Of a DNA stretch of 64,000 nucleotides, positions 28,401 to 36,388 are shown in pieces. This DNA comes from Candidozyma auris. Taxonomy: Eukaryota; Ascomycota; Pichiomycetes; Serinales; Metschnikowiaceae. The first letter of the stretch is position 1, and each line of letters opens with the position of its first letter. The notes under the pieces are model-generated. The model searched no databases. It saw nothing but the letters and a program-made list of their open reading frames with translations, and was not told the DNA's origin. The DNA lies in assembly GCF_003013715.1 (NCBI RefSeq), contig NC_072812.1, positions 310,001 to 374,000 on the forward strand, in the 5' to 3' direction. A program made the position numbers and the translations under genes.

Positions 28401-31400
28401 ACTTTGGATCGAACATCACACTCATCTATCTCTCCAAAGTCCTCCAAATCTTTAATCGCTTTCTCTTTCTGCTTTTTGAGGTCCAGTACGCCGAAGAAAT
28501 TAGCAATATTACTTTGTTTCTTTTTATCATTCAAAATGTTGAGGCGCTTTTGCAACCAGTCCGGATGTGGGATTCTTGGAACTGGATTTTCAATACCTTG
28601 CAAAGCTGCCGGAATCGTGATGATTTTCTGTACAACAGAGGCAAGTCTCTCTTTGTAATAGTCCCAATCTATGATGGATCTTGGGTCACAATCCTTGAGT
28701 TCTTTATCATTCAACCATTTCTTTAGGAATTCTTCCTTTTTTTCGTAGGAAAATATTGACACAGGGATAGCCCTTTCCGTGACGGGGCTACCATATGGCT
28801 TCGCGCTGATGATATACTTACAAGCGAGGCCGGCATCCTTAACCATCTCAGAACCCAAGAACTCACCTAAACGTCGAGCTGTTGTGATCGAAGTTGACTT
28901 TTGTCCCTCGTATTCGGATACTGCTTTGCTCATACTTCGATTTTCGCAAATAAGCTCTATCAAATCTTCCTCCTCGAGCATTCCACCTTTCGTATCTAGT
29001 ACATCCAACCAATTGTTGGCGACTGTCGCAACCGCCTCGTAGCAACTTTCAAGATTGGTGCCCTCCAAGAATAGTTTAAATATATCAGATTGAAAGTTCT
29101 TGATAAGTTGAAGCTCTCCCCTTCGTTTCAACTCGAACCCCTTCAATTCTGCAAGTGAGCCGTCTTTATTGAAGACGGCGTACCTCTTCTTTAAACCTTT
29201 TCCTTCTTCCTTGGAGGTAGGGAGAACCATAGCTTTGTAGGGGCCGTCCACTTCGAAAAAAATCGAGTTTTCTGATCTTGTCGCATATTTGAAAGTGTTC
29301 TTATCGACTAACTCTTGATACTGGTGATTTGTAAAGCGCTGATGAACCAAGTAGTTCAACATGGAGCAAGGATATTCGAGGAATAGTTTTTTTCCATCCT
29401 TGCATTTTAAATTGAAATTCTCAGGGAAAGATTTGGGCAAAATACACCAAATACCATCTGTGTCCAATTCCAAGGGCCTCCCAATTCTTTCGACCAAAGA
29501 CCTCGCCATCTGAATAATAGTAGCTCCAGTAAGACATGTGATACCGGCCATCTCCATCGAGTACCACCTTGAACCTTTTCTCATAACGTACCCGTAGAAA
29601 GAATTGAGAATAACTTTGTGAGCAAGCTGAAGAGAGTCATAGAGTACCACCATTTTTTTTGCTTCGTCCTTTGAAATTGTGTCCTTGCACTGACTTGTTT
29701 TGCCTTTCCAGACCTTAGCAAGGGTCTTGAATTCATAACGACGATCTCTGAAATCGCGGACAGTGTTTACGTAAAAAGGATTCTCACGCTGACATACGAT
29801 AGCTTCTCTTGTGACTGTTTTCGTTTGCTTGATTCTATTGTAAACTTTTCTGGAATAGTCACTCAATCTCTTCTTGATTAAGGACGCTTGTTCGGAGTAT
29901 GGAAGTTCATCAAAGGTCCTATTTGGGAGCCAAGGTTTCGCTGGAGGAAACAGTTCATTTTGTAGAGCACGTTTAATCATTCCATATTCATTTAGCTCCG
30001 CAGGAAAGAACTCCCCTCTCCATGCCCAAGGTAGTCTTCTATCGCATGTCTTGCCTGGTCTGTTAAAGTCGCAAGCTGCACAATCTTCCTCAGTTTTGAT
30101 GGAGTCCGGCTGCAATCTATTCGAGGTCATAATGTTCGGGTACATGGATGCAACATCAACATGATAAATAAGAGGATTTTCTTTTCTAACGGGATTATTT
30201 TTCAAGTCCTCAAGTTGACTTTTGATATGGGTGTAAACCTCATCAAAGTTCTCAATGTCATCTAAGGACTTGCCATTCTCAACTTCAACAAAGAACTTCA
30301 TCGAGTTGTGCAAATCACTTAGTAGCTCATCAATGGCAGTCGGCTCGATCCTGAAATCTGTGGCAATATCACTTCTGAACACACCTGCTTCAAGAGATTC
30401 CACATGGCCGCCAACGTAGGTCTCCGACTCGAGAAGGTGACCCTCATAAAATCTCTCAATAGGATCTGTGTATTTGTTTGGAAGTAGAATGTTCTTCTCG
30501 TATGCCTGCACCATCAAAAGCATTTCACAAAGAGTGCCCGTACCCTTCCTCAAAACCTCATCAGGGTTCAAAGGAATTATAGTACTCAAGGAGAAGGTGA
30601 ACGGATGAACGTATTTGAAGTAGAGGTAATAGGTGGCCACGGCATCGGAAACAGAGTACTCCGAAAGAAGTTGTGGTTTGTCGCGAGCGTATGGTGTCAT
30701 TAATTCAGGGTCCAATTCCGTTGGATTGTATCCCAATTTTGCAGTGGTGACTGCTTTCAAACCTTGAGACCCTTGTGGCAAATATGAATCACGCTTCACC
30801 CAGCGATAGCAGTCCATGTGGACACAGTATTTTGACTTATACTCGTCATCATTATCCTTAGCAAAGCCGATTTCGTCAAACATGTTGAGGCCATGAAAGT
30901 TTGATCTGCTTTCCACAAATGGCCAGTCGAAAAAGTCACCGTTGTATGTGGCAATGACAGTGGGGCGAGAATCACGTATATGTTCATAAAAACGTAGAAG
31001 TACATGCTTCTCATCAGGCTCATTAAAAATTGTGAACTCACCTGGGTATTCTGGTTTTGGGGTGTACTCAAAATCCTCGATGTTTTGAGATATAATTTCA
31101 CGGTTTGTGATTAAGAAACCTTCGCCATCTATCATATACGATATCATCATGATCTGATCGACTTTTGAATCTGGAAACTTCAAGGGAGCTTTTGTTGTCT
31201 CGATATCGAAAGCCATAACAACGGGATCCGCAAATGCAATGCGCTCCTTGTCTTCTTCAAGATTAACGATGCCATGTTTAGCAAAGACATTGTACCATTT
31301 ACCACAACGGATGGCTTTATCTATGGAAACACGCACATGGTATGGAACGTCGTACTCACGAATGTCATCAATGTACGACATTGGATCAGCGACGCTTTCA

Positions 31401-32107
31401 CTTCTGCTTATTTCTTTTTTTGTTTGATAGCCCCTCAGGTCAATGTTGTCCGAATTATAAAAATTGAGCGTTTGGAACACGTCTCTGCGTTCGCCTGTTC
31501 TCTGGTTTTCTTTGATGAATGGAGTAAGAGTTCTTCGTGCACCATGTAAGTCGCTTGTGTTGTGAAACACGAGTCTGAGCACAGAGCGTTGTAGGCCAAC
31601 CAAATGGTTGGGTAGCTTAAGGTCCTCTTTGAGTTCTCTGCTGACAGAATTCATGTTGAACTGTTCCAACAATTTCTTCAAAGCTTCTTCAACCACGGCC
31701 TCTTTTCCAGGCACGACCAATAAGAAAAAATATGGGTCATACTGAATGGTGGCTTTAAATGAACCACCTTCGGCATCTAGGAAGTAATAATCAACACCTG
31801 AGTATCCGGCCAAGTAGTCTTCTGTTGGAACTATGGTTGCATGCATGTTTATGAGCCAGCCCTTCCTGGGTTTGGCACCATCGTGGTCACCGTGCTCGAA
31901 CCGCTCGAAACCCATGAGTTTGTCCATATTGTCGATTTGTTCAACAATCTCTCTTTTTTGAATGGCGTCATTTAGCAAAGGATTAGCTTTCTCAGGCACA
32001 AGCTGATCTTTTGATAGCTTGTACCCCTGGGTGATTTTCTTCGGCTGTTTGGTATTCTTCACAAACCTCGCCGAGGTAGACCCCCTAAATGTGGAAGGTC
32101 TTGACAT
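25433..32107 (-). CDS. POL2: DNA polymerase epsilon catalytic subunit
   Basis: The protein has 2224 aa from ATG 32107 (MSRPSTFRGS), matching S. cerevisiae Pol2 (2222). The 3'-5' exonuclease motifs are present: FDIETTK (Asp ~301, Glu ~303), TYNGDFFDWPF and YSVSDAVATYY. B-family polymerase motifs follow: A (VDVASMYPNI), B (ILNSFYGYVMRKGSRW) and C (LELDTDGIW). The C-terminal half contains the degenerate second polymerase-exonuclease module and ends with two zinc/Fe-S-type Cys modules (CDYCNYSS ... CPNCRKF and CNKCHS ... CKCSG) that bind Dpb2. Pol epsilon is the main leading-strand replicase. All catalytic residues I can see are intact. An ACGCGT box lies 96 bases upstream. In-frame CTG is nearly absent from the catalytic half. 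Confidence 0.98.
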   Translation of the reverse strand: MSRPSTFRGSTSARFVKNTKQPKKITQGYKLSKDQLVPEKANPLLNDAIQKREIVEQIDNMDKLMGFERFEHGDHDGAKPRKGWLINMHATIVPTEDYLAGYSGVDYYFLDAEGGSFKATIQYDPYFFLLVVPGKEAVVEEALKKLLEQFNMNSVSRELKEDLKLPNHLVGLQRSVLRLVFHNTSDLHGARRTLTPFIKENQRTGERRDVFQTLNFYNSDNIDLRGYQTKKEISRSESVADPMSYIDDIREYDVPYHVRVSIDKAIRCGKWYNVFAKHGIVNLEEDKERIAFADPVVMAFDIETTKAPLKFPDSKVDQIMMISYMIDGEGFLITNREIISQNIEDFEYTPKPEYPGEFTIFNEPDEKHVLLRFYEHIRDSRPTVIATYNGDFFDWPFVESRSNFHGLNMFDEIGFAKDNDDEYKSKYCVHMDCYRWVKRDSYLPQGSQGLKAVTTAKLGYNPTELDPELMTPYARDKPQLLSEYSVSDAVATYYLYFKYVHPFTFSLSTIIPLNPDEVLRKGTGTLCEMLLMVQAYEKNILLPNKYTDPIERFYEGHLLESETYVGGHVESLEAGVFRSDIATDFRIEPTAIDELLSDLHNSMKFFVEVENGKSLDDIENFDEVYTHIKSQLEDLKNNPVRKENPLIYHVDVASMYPNIMTSNRLQPDSIKTEEDCAACDFNRPGKTCDRRLPWAWRGEFFPAELNEYGMIKRALQNELFPPAKPWLPNRTFDELPYSEQASLIKKRLSDYSRKVYNRIKQTKTVTREAIVCQRENPFYVNTVRDFRDRRYEFKTLAKVWKGKTSQCKDTISKDEAKKMVVLYDSLQLAHKVILNSFYGYVMRKGSRWYSMEMAGITCLTGATIIQMARSLVERIGRPLELDTDGIWCILPKSFPENFNLKCKDGKKLFLEYPCSMLNYLVHQRFTNHQYQELVDKNTFKYATRSENSIFFEVDGPYKAMVLPTSKEEGKGLKKRYAVFNKDGSLAELKGFELKRRGELQLIKNFQSDIFKLFLEGTNLESCYEAVATVANNWLDVLDTKGGMLEEEDLIELICENRSMSKAVSEYEGQKSTSITTARRLGEFLGSEMVKDAGLACKYIISAKPYGSPVTERAIPVSIFSYEKKEEFLKKWLNDKELKDCDPRSIIDWDYYKERLASVVQKIITIPAALQGIENPVPRIPHPDWLQKRLNILNDKKKQSNIANFFGVLDLKKQKEKAIKDLEDFGEIDECDVRSKVGKVAIRKRKHARAIQMQQAEEEERNNSILNGPCPSMTEDYVGFLRYQKAKWAVQIKNRERRKKLFGESSDSSHRASVGNMIRRRAENLAGSDWEILEYKPDPANPGALRVYVVAGGKVQSFMFHIPKRLYVSFKTALPDKLTVPHVNIEKSNAIAPNGHDTKNLYKLTMSETTYNDEMSKVDSLLHDTKVLGIYESEIDSMDRAIIEMGNTVRFDDTKVGALGKCLKNGFSSKDLINVEKDNYLKRFNIEIVYLLHIMTNSYEFFAVFNSWDENVTILILKPSSGAQELSVNLEKIYKEVYQVKRDKVSKLYNILDYKPEMKFETSYFNTLSSLYKRLNKTLRGFQESRSNKALLTIQSPYCEKVLELLDLGIDFPTVKMQVSEVSLPALSWQSLIAKRIMNQFLLVASWLKNMIALATYGKVPLCNLQVEKMGYLIDIEFARRLNENNIILWWSKNPYPDHGGFENDKVGDITNYDFVPINNPEIYETASLEIEIGTLTINSILTSSLINEAEGTDLYDVSLIGPEYNGSTMAQDAFCPAALNILKSMVKGWWDDAVGSNVNADAMMSILVSWVHLSDSKLYDFSLHNHINNLTSKALLQLVGELKRMNVNVVFASRYKIIVQTTKISVENSYAFGQYLVNATRSKPLFNFLDLRIARYWDVLIWLDEYNYAGRCCTRITNDEVQTLHPKSKWHIKKFLPVIFQNDFEDWVFIFLDAIVKHKSENLLGGTQKGTQRITQLAHVLRGQYQQDTASEEFEEDENSFTSSEVMEALRKPLLRRIEKLYRRQNESILNPDMKKDYEFPTHPGSHLEMKNPVLELVKFLCAVFALSNKRNTEVRMLRKDLLSAIEVKEFCPESLFVNPSASMKISTIICDYCNYSSDIDFCRDEEKDIWTCPNCRKFYNKVFLEEELIKQLNILLFKYMTQDYECNKCHSIRSDNMSEYCKCSGRWTETVKFAQIKNRLKVFSNVSAHFGFKMLRSLTEEIA

Positions 32108-32202
32108 TGAGGTTGAGAAATGCAAATTCTATTTGGAAAGAGTGGTGGAGAAAGATGACTGCTAGTATGGAACAATATGCATTGCGATGGCTACATCTAC
32201 AC

Positions 32203-32208
32203 ACGCGT
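32203..32208. promoter_or_regulatory. MluI cell-cycle box (ACGCGT) upstream of POL2
   Basis: A perfect ACGCGT lies about 96 bases upstream of the POL2 start, with a second GACGCGA close by at 32215. MBF binds ACGCGT to drive G1/S genes including POL2 in S. cerevisiae. Confidence 0.55.
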
Positions 32209-32308
32209 TGTAAGACGCGATTCACAAATACAGGTGCGACTAAAACGGACAAGGCAAGGAACCTCAGTCAACGCACACGATAGTCATGTGACCTGTTATA
32301 TAAGGCAC

Positions 32309-33391
32309 CTAACGGGACATGAATAGAATGATCAAGGATTGAACAACCGCAGCGTAGAAGAACAAAAACTGAAGTCTGACTCTCCTTTGTGGCTCATGCG
32401 GAGTTGAGATGTCAGCAACACCAACTGGCAATACCAAGAATTTCAACGATCTCATCAAAAACAAGGCCAAGCTAACGACAACATAAAACAAAACTGAGTA
32501 ATAAAGTAGCCATGAACCTCCCACAACGTTCTTCCAGCATAAGAGCACGGTAATTGCAACGTATTTGTAGCCGCTAAAACTGACGAGGTCCCAAATGGAA
32601 CTTTGAGTAGAGCAGTTCAAAAGGTATAGACCGACTCTGAAAACTAAGATGTCGATGAAGGAGCAAGCCAAAGTCTGAGAAGCCAAGTAGCCAAAAAGTT
32701 CCGGGTGGAATTCACCTTTCAAACCCAGGAACGATGACCAAAGCAATATATAGGTAATAAAAGACATTAATGGAATGTATAAGTCTGGCGCGTTGATATC
32801 CTCAGAGGGTGGAGCATAGGTGCTCCCAGCGCTAGCGGTTGGCGTTGGCTCAGCTTGTGGTATGCGAGCCCAGTTCTTTTGGCGGTAAGGAAATAGTATG
32901 AGGATGATTTTGTTGAGCACGTAGGAGTTACTCACATTGAAGTAGAACTTTAAGTCACCAGCAACAGGGATATAGTTGCCAAAGTTCTGCTGAATGTAAT
33001 TATTGGATTGACCAAGACTTGTTTTTGCAAATTGGGCTGCCATGGATGCAGCTGGGTCCGAAAAGAAGCCCGAGTAGGGCCCGGCATTGGCGCCTGGAGT
33101 TTGTTGGTGTGGCTGGAACTGACTACCTTGTCCACCCATAAACTGCTGCTGGTTTCCCAATTGCTGCTGATTGCCAAACTGCTGCTGGTTCACGAACTGC
33201 TGTTGAATTCCAAACTGTTGTTGATTTGAGAATTGCAGTTGTCCAGCAAACTGCTGATATTGCGGATTCGTCGAATGAAGGGGCTGTTGATGCTGTTGTT
33301 GAGGAGAGAACGGAGCATGTTGAGGCTGCGGATGTTGTAAGTTTTGTTGCTGAGGATACTCATCAGCAACGTAGGCATAAGGGTTTGACAT
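32309..33391 (-). CDS. YIF1: Rab-GTPase-interacting Golgi/ER vesicle protein YIF1
   Basis: The protein has 360 aa from ATG 33391 (MSNPYAYV, as in the family); the frame extends upstream but only from a GTG. The N-terminus is Gln-rich with hexapeptide repeats. The Yif1 domain contains NYIPVAGDLKFYFNVSNSYV and LNKIILILFPYRQKNW, followed by about five membrane segments from residue ~200 to the C-terminus. Yif1 with Yip1 and Yos1 acts in COPII vesicle formation and ER-Golgi traffic. In S. cerevisiae YIF1 (YNL263C) is also the immediate neighbour of POL2, though in the opposite orientation. Confidence 0.93.
   Translation of the reverse strand: MSNPYAYVADEYPQQQNLQHPQPQHAPFSPQQQHQQPLHSTNPQYQQFAGQLQFSNQQQFGIQQQFVNQQQFGNQQQLGNQQQFMGGQGSQFQPHQQTPGANAGPYSGFFSDPAASMAAQFAKTSLGQSNNYIQQNFGNYIPVAGDLKFYFNVSNSYVLNKIILILFPYRQKNWARIPQAEPTPTASAGSTYAPPSEDINAPDLYIPLMSFITYILLWSSFLGLKGEFHPELFGYLASQTLACSFIDILVFRVGLYLLNCSTQSSIWDLVSFSGYKYVAITVLLCWKNVVGGSWLLYYSVLFYVVVSLALFLMRSLKFLVLPVGVADISTPHEPQRRVRLQFLFFYAAVVQSLIILFMSR
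33137..33226 (-). repeat. Five 18-bp tandem repeats within YIF1 (NQQQFG type)
   Basis: Residues 56-85 of YIF1 form five hexapeptides of the type NQQQFG, IQQQFV, NQQQFG, NQQQLG, NQQQFM. The underlying 18-base units are imperfect copies rich in CAGCAG/CAACAG-like codons, likely to vary in number between strains. Confidence 0.75.
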
Positions 33392-34861
33392 GGCAGATGG
33401 TGTGTAGCTTACGTTTGAGAAATCAACCTGTAATGCAATCACAGAGGAGTGCGAGTCGTGCACGATTCATTCCCTACCCAGGGCCTTCAATTGCAAACTT
33501 GGCCTTCGGGAGAGGAAGAAAATTGGCTTTTAGCAAATTCAGATTGCAGCAAAAAACTTGTAAATTTTGATTATTTGTTCTAACTCTGCTGATTCAAAGC
33601 GCAAACCCATACACTTATTGTGATACGGCCTCTGCACAACGTATCGCACAACCGCAATTCGAGACCCTTGATCCTAGTTCGATTCCAGGTTCAGATTTAT
33701 AAAGTCTAGTTGATTCATTTCTCAGGGAAGTTGCGTTGCTCTTTTACAAACTAGCTGTAGAATTTGGAGCGATGAAAAGTCTGGTAAGTATCGTCCACGA
33801 GATGCTGCTACTGTCAGTGGCTGCGAAATCTGATAACCATGTAGATATTCTTCTACAATTGATCCGAACATCAGGGCCTAGAAGCGATGAATTATCAATC
33901 AGAGGAGAGAAATTTATTTTGGTGTGCCGTTCATTTGTAGCCTTCAAATCAAGAAATTCTCGATCAGCGGAGGAGCCTATTTACAGAATTCTTGATCTCA
34001 CGGAATACCGCTTTAGGACTACACACATGCATGGATGGCGAGAGATTGAAAGCCTTGCAATATATAAAGTGGGTGTCTCTGACTTCAAAAGCTACATACG
34101 ACCTTTTATATAGATGTTAAGTAGAGAGCGGAATCCTCAAGATTTTCAGTTAGAGTGAGTAAGAGTGTGGTAACTTAAAGCAATTCACAATTTTTCCCGG
34201 ATCGGAGTACAATGTTTCAAATCATCAGCTCGCTGGTATCCCCCCACAAATATCAAATTGAAGAGCTGCATTCAATTTCGTGTTAATTTAGATAGTATTG
34301 CCCATGTTCATACCAATAAGTAAACTGGAATGAGATTTGGTAACTGCTTTATTTTTTTTTTTTTTTTAAAGCCGAGGCAACTGAACCAGTTTCGATCAGC
34401 AGGGTCATTATCTCACCTTGAGGCTTTATGTGTATGACATAATAGAGTTGCTTCTCTCGTTAAGCAACCGTGATGCAACTCAATTAGAATGGTTACGAAA
34501 ATCAGGCTTCCACCATATTGGCACAATTGCGTCGAGTATCGGCGTGGCTGGCTTGTTCCTGCCTCAGCCATGTGGAGCAGTTGCGCAGGTTCTAGAAAGT
34601 CCGATCCCGTTTCTGGAATTTATTGTAGAGGAATTCGATCAACTTCCACGAACCGTGCTCAAATATATATTCCATCAAATTCTGACATTTAAGCTTACAA
34701 TTTCAATTGAAAAATCGTATAACACCAAGCCTGCCGCAACTGATCAGGCCACCCACTCACCTGAATACTTCGCACCAATCTACCTCATACATTTATCTGG
34801 TGGAACTTACTACAACTTCTTACAACTTCTAACACTCTCAGTTGCGATTGACCACTAGAAG
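33392..34861. promoter_or_regulatory. Divergent YIF1/TPS1 intergenic region
   Basis: These 1.47 kb lie between the two start codons. A poly(T) run of 16 lies at 34352-34367 and a TATA-like ATATATAT at 34663-34670, about 190 bases before TPS1. I saw no CCCCT stress elements, although TPS1 is stress-induced in other yeasts. Two ORFs (33736-34113 and 34418-34858) are not convincing; the second starts only at a TTG. Confidence 0.55.
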
Positions 34862-36313
34862 ATGCATAAGGGAAAAGTTCTTGTGGTGTCAAACCGTCTT
34901 CCAGTGACCATCAAGAGGAAAGATGATGGTTCTTATGAATACTCGATGTCCTCAGGAGGGTTGGTGACCGCCCTTCAAGGATTAAAGAAGTCCACCGAGT
35001 TCCAATGGTATGGCTGGCCAGGCTTGGAGCTCCCCGAGGACGAGCAAGAAAGAGTCAATGAGGACTTAATGGATCAGTTTAAGTGCTGTGCTATCTTTTT
35101 AAGCGATACCATTGCTGACTTGCACTATAATGGCTTTTCCAACAGTATATTGTGGCCGTTGTTCCACTACCACCCTGGTGAGATGAACTTCGATGAAACC
35201 GCATGGGCTGCTTACATTGAGGCCAATCGCCAATTTGCCTCCAAAATCGTGGAGCAGGTCGATGATGATGACATGATTTGGGTCCACGATTATCACTTAA
35301 TGTTGTTGCCTCAAATGTTGAGGGAGGAGTTGGCGAAGTCCCTGAAGCACCCTAAGAATGTAAGAATCGGTTTCTTCCTTCATACACCTTTCCCATCTTC
35401 GGAGATTTACAGAATTTTGCCTGTGAGAAGAGAGATCGTCACTGGCGTGTTGAGCTGTGACTTGATTGGCTTCCACACCTACGATTACGCCCGTCATTTC
35501 TTGTCCTCTGTATCAAGGATTGTTCCGAATGTGAACACACTACCAAATGGTGTTGAGTTTGAAGGTCGCTCAATTCAGATTGGTGCATTTCCTATCGGGA
35601 TCGATGTCGATAAATTTACAGAAGGTGTTAAGAAGCCGGATGTCGTCTCAAGAATTGAGCAGTTGAAGCAGAAATTCAATGACGTCAAGGTTATAGTTGG
35701 CGTTGATCGTCTTGATTACATCAAGGGCGTACCTCAGAAGTTGCACGCTTTCGAAGTTTTCCTAACCGAAAACCCCGAGTGGATTGGAAAAGTTGTTTTG
35801 GTACAGGTTGCGGTTCCTTCAAGAGGCGATGTTGAAGAGTACCAGAGTCTAAGAGCAAATGTTAACGAGCTCGTCGGAAGAATTAACGGTAGATTCGGTA
35901 CAGTTGAGTTCGTTCCTATTCACTACTTGCATAAATCGGTGCCGTTTGATGAACTCATAAGTCTCTACCGTGTGTCAGACGTCTGTTTGGTGAGCTCCAC
36001 GCGTGACGGTATGAACTTGGTCAGTTACGAATACATTGCATGCCAACAGGAGAAAAACGGTGTTCTTATATTATCGGAATTTGCTGGTGCTGCTCAGTCA
36101 CTCAACGGTGCTATCATTGTTAACCCATGGAGTTCTGAGGATATGAGTGACGCAATTAAGGAGAGTTTGACCCTTCCCGAGGAGAAGAAAGCCATCAACT
36201 TTAAGAAGTTGTTTGACTACATATCCAAGTATACCTCTGGGTACTGGGGTGAAAGCTTCGTTAAGCAATTAGCGAAGTGTAACGCTGAGAAGAAACCTGG
36301 ACCATGGAACTGA
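34862..36313 (+). CDS. TPS1: Alpha,alpha-trehalose-phosphate synthase (UDP-forming)
   Basis: The protein has 483 aa, the usual length for yeast Tps1. This GT20 enzyme makes trehalose-6-phosphate from UDP-glucose and glucose-6-phosphate. It starts KVLVVSNRLPVTIKR, then MSSGGLVTALQGL, and contains WVHDYHLMLLPQMLR, FFLHTPFPSSEIYRILPVR, DLIGFHTYDYARHFLSS, VGVDRLDYIKGVPQKLHAFE, SSTRDGMNLVSYEYIACQ and LSEFAGAAQSLNGA, covering both substrate sites. In S. cerevisiae TPS1 (YBR126C) lies beside PTC4 and VMA2, as it nearly does here. Its very long upstream region suggests complex regulation. Confidence 0.98.
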   Translation: MHKGKVLVVSNRLPVTIKRKDDGSYEYSMSSGGLVTALQGLKKSTEFQWYGWPGLELPEDEQERVNEDLMDQFKCCAIFLSDTIADLHYNGFSNSILWPLFHYHPGEMNFDETAWAAYIEANRQFASKIVEQVDDDDMIWVHDYHLMLLPQMLREELAKSLKHPKNVRIGFFLHTPFPSSEIYRILPVRREIVTGVLSCDLIGFHTYDYARHFLSSVSRIVPNVNTLPNGVEFEGRSIQIGAFPIGIDVDKFTEGVKKPDVVSRIEQLKQKFNDVKVIVGVDRLDYIKGVPQKLHAFEVFLTENPEWIGKVVLVQVAVPSRGDVEEYQSLRANVNELVGRINGRFGTVEFVPIHYLHKSVPFDELISLYRVSDVCLVSSTRDGMNLVSYEYIACQQEKNGVLILSEFAGAAQSLNGAIIVNPWSSEDMSDAIKESLTLPEEKKAINFKKLFDYISKYTSGYWGESFVKQLAKCNAEKKPGPWN

Positions 36314-36388
36314 ATATAGACGGACTTTAACGTTTTGTATTGGACAAGAATTGATTCTTTACTTACTGTGATGTAAGATAGAATAACT

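Noticed and set aside
33610..33700. tRNA-like B-box (AGTTCGATTCC) near 33677
   Set aside because: The T-stem has a mismatch and no A-box, anticodon stem or acceptor pairing could be found at the right spacing.
33736..34113. 125-codon ORF in the YIF1/TPS1 gap
   Set aside because: It starts at a non-ATG codon, has mixed composition and no motif; probably chance, though conservation has not been tested.
34418..34858. 146-codon ORF ending just before TPS1
   Set aside because: It begins at TTG, not ATG, and spans the TPS1 promoter; no family resemblance.
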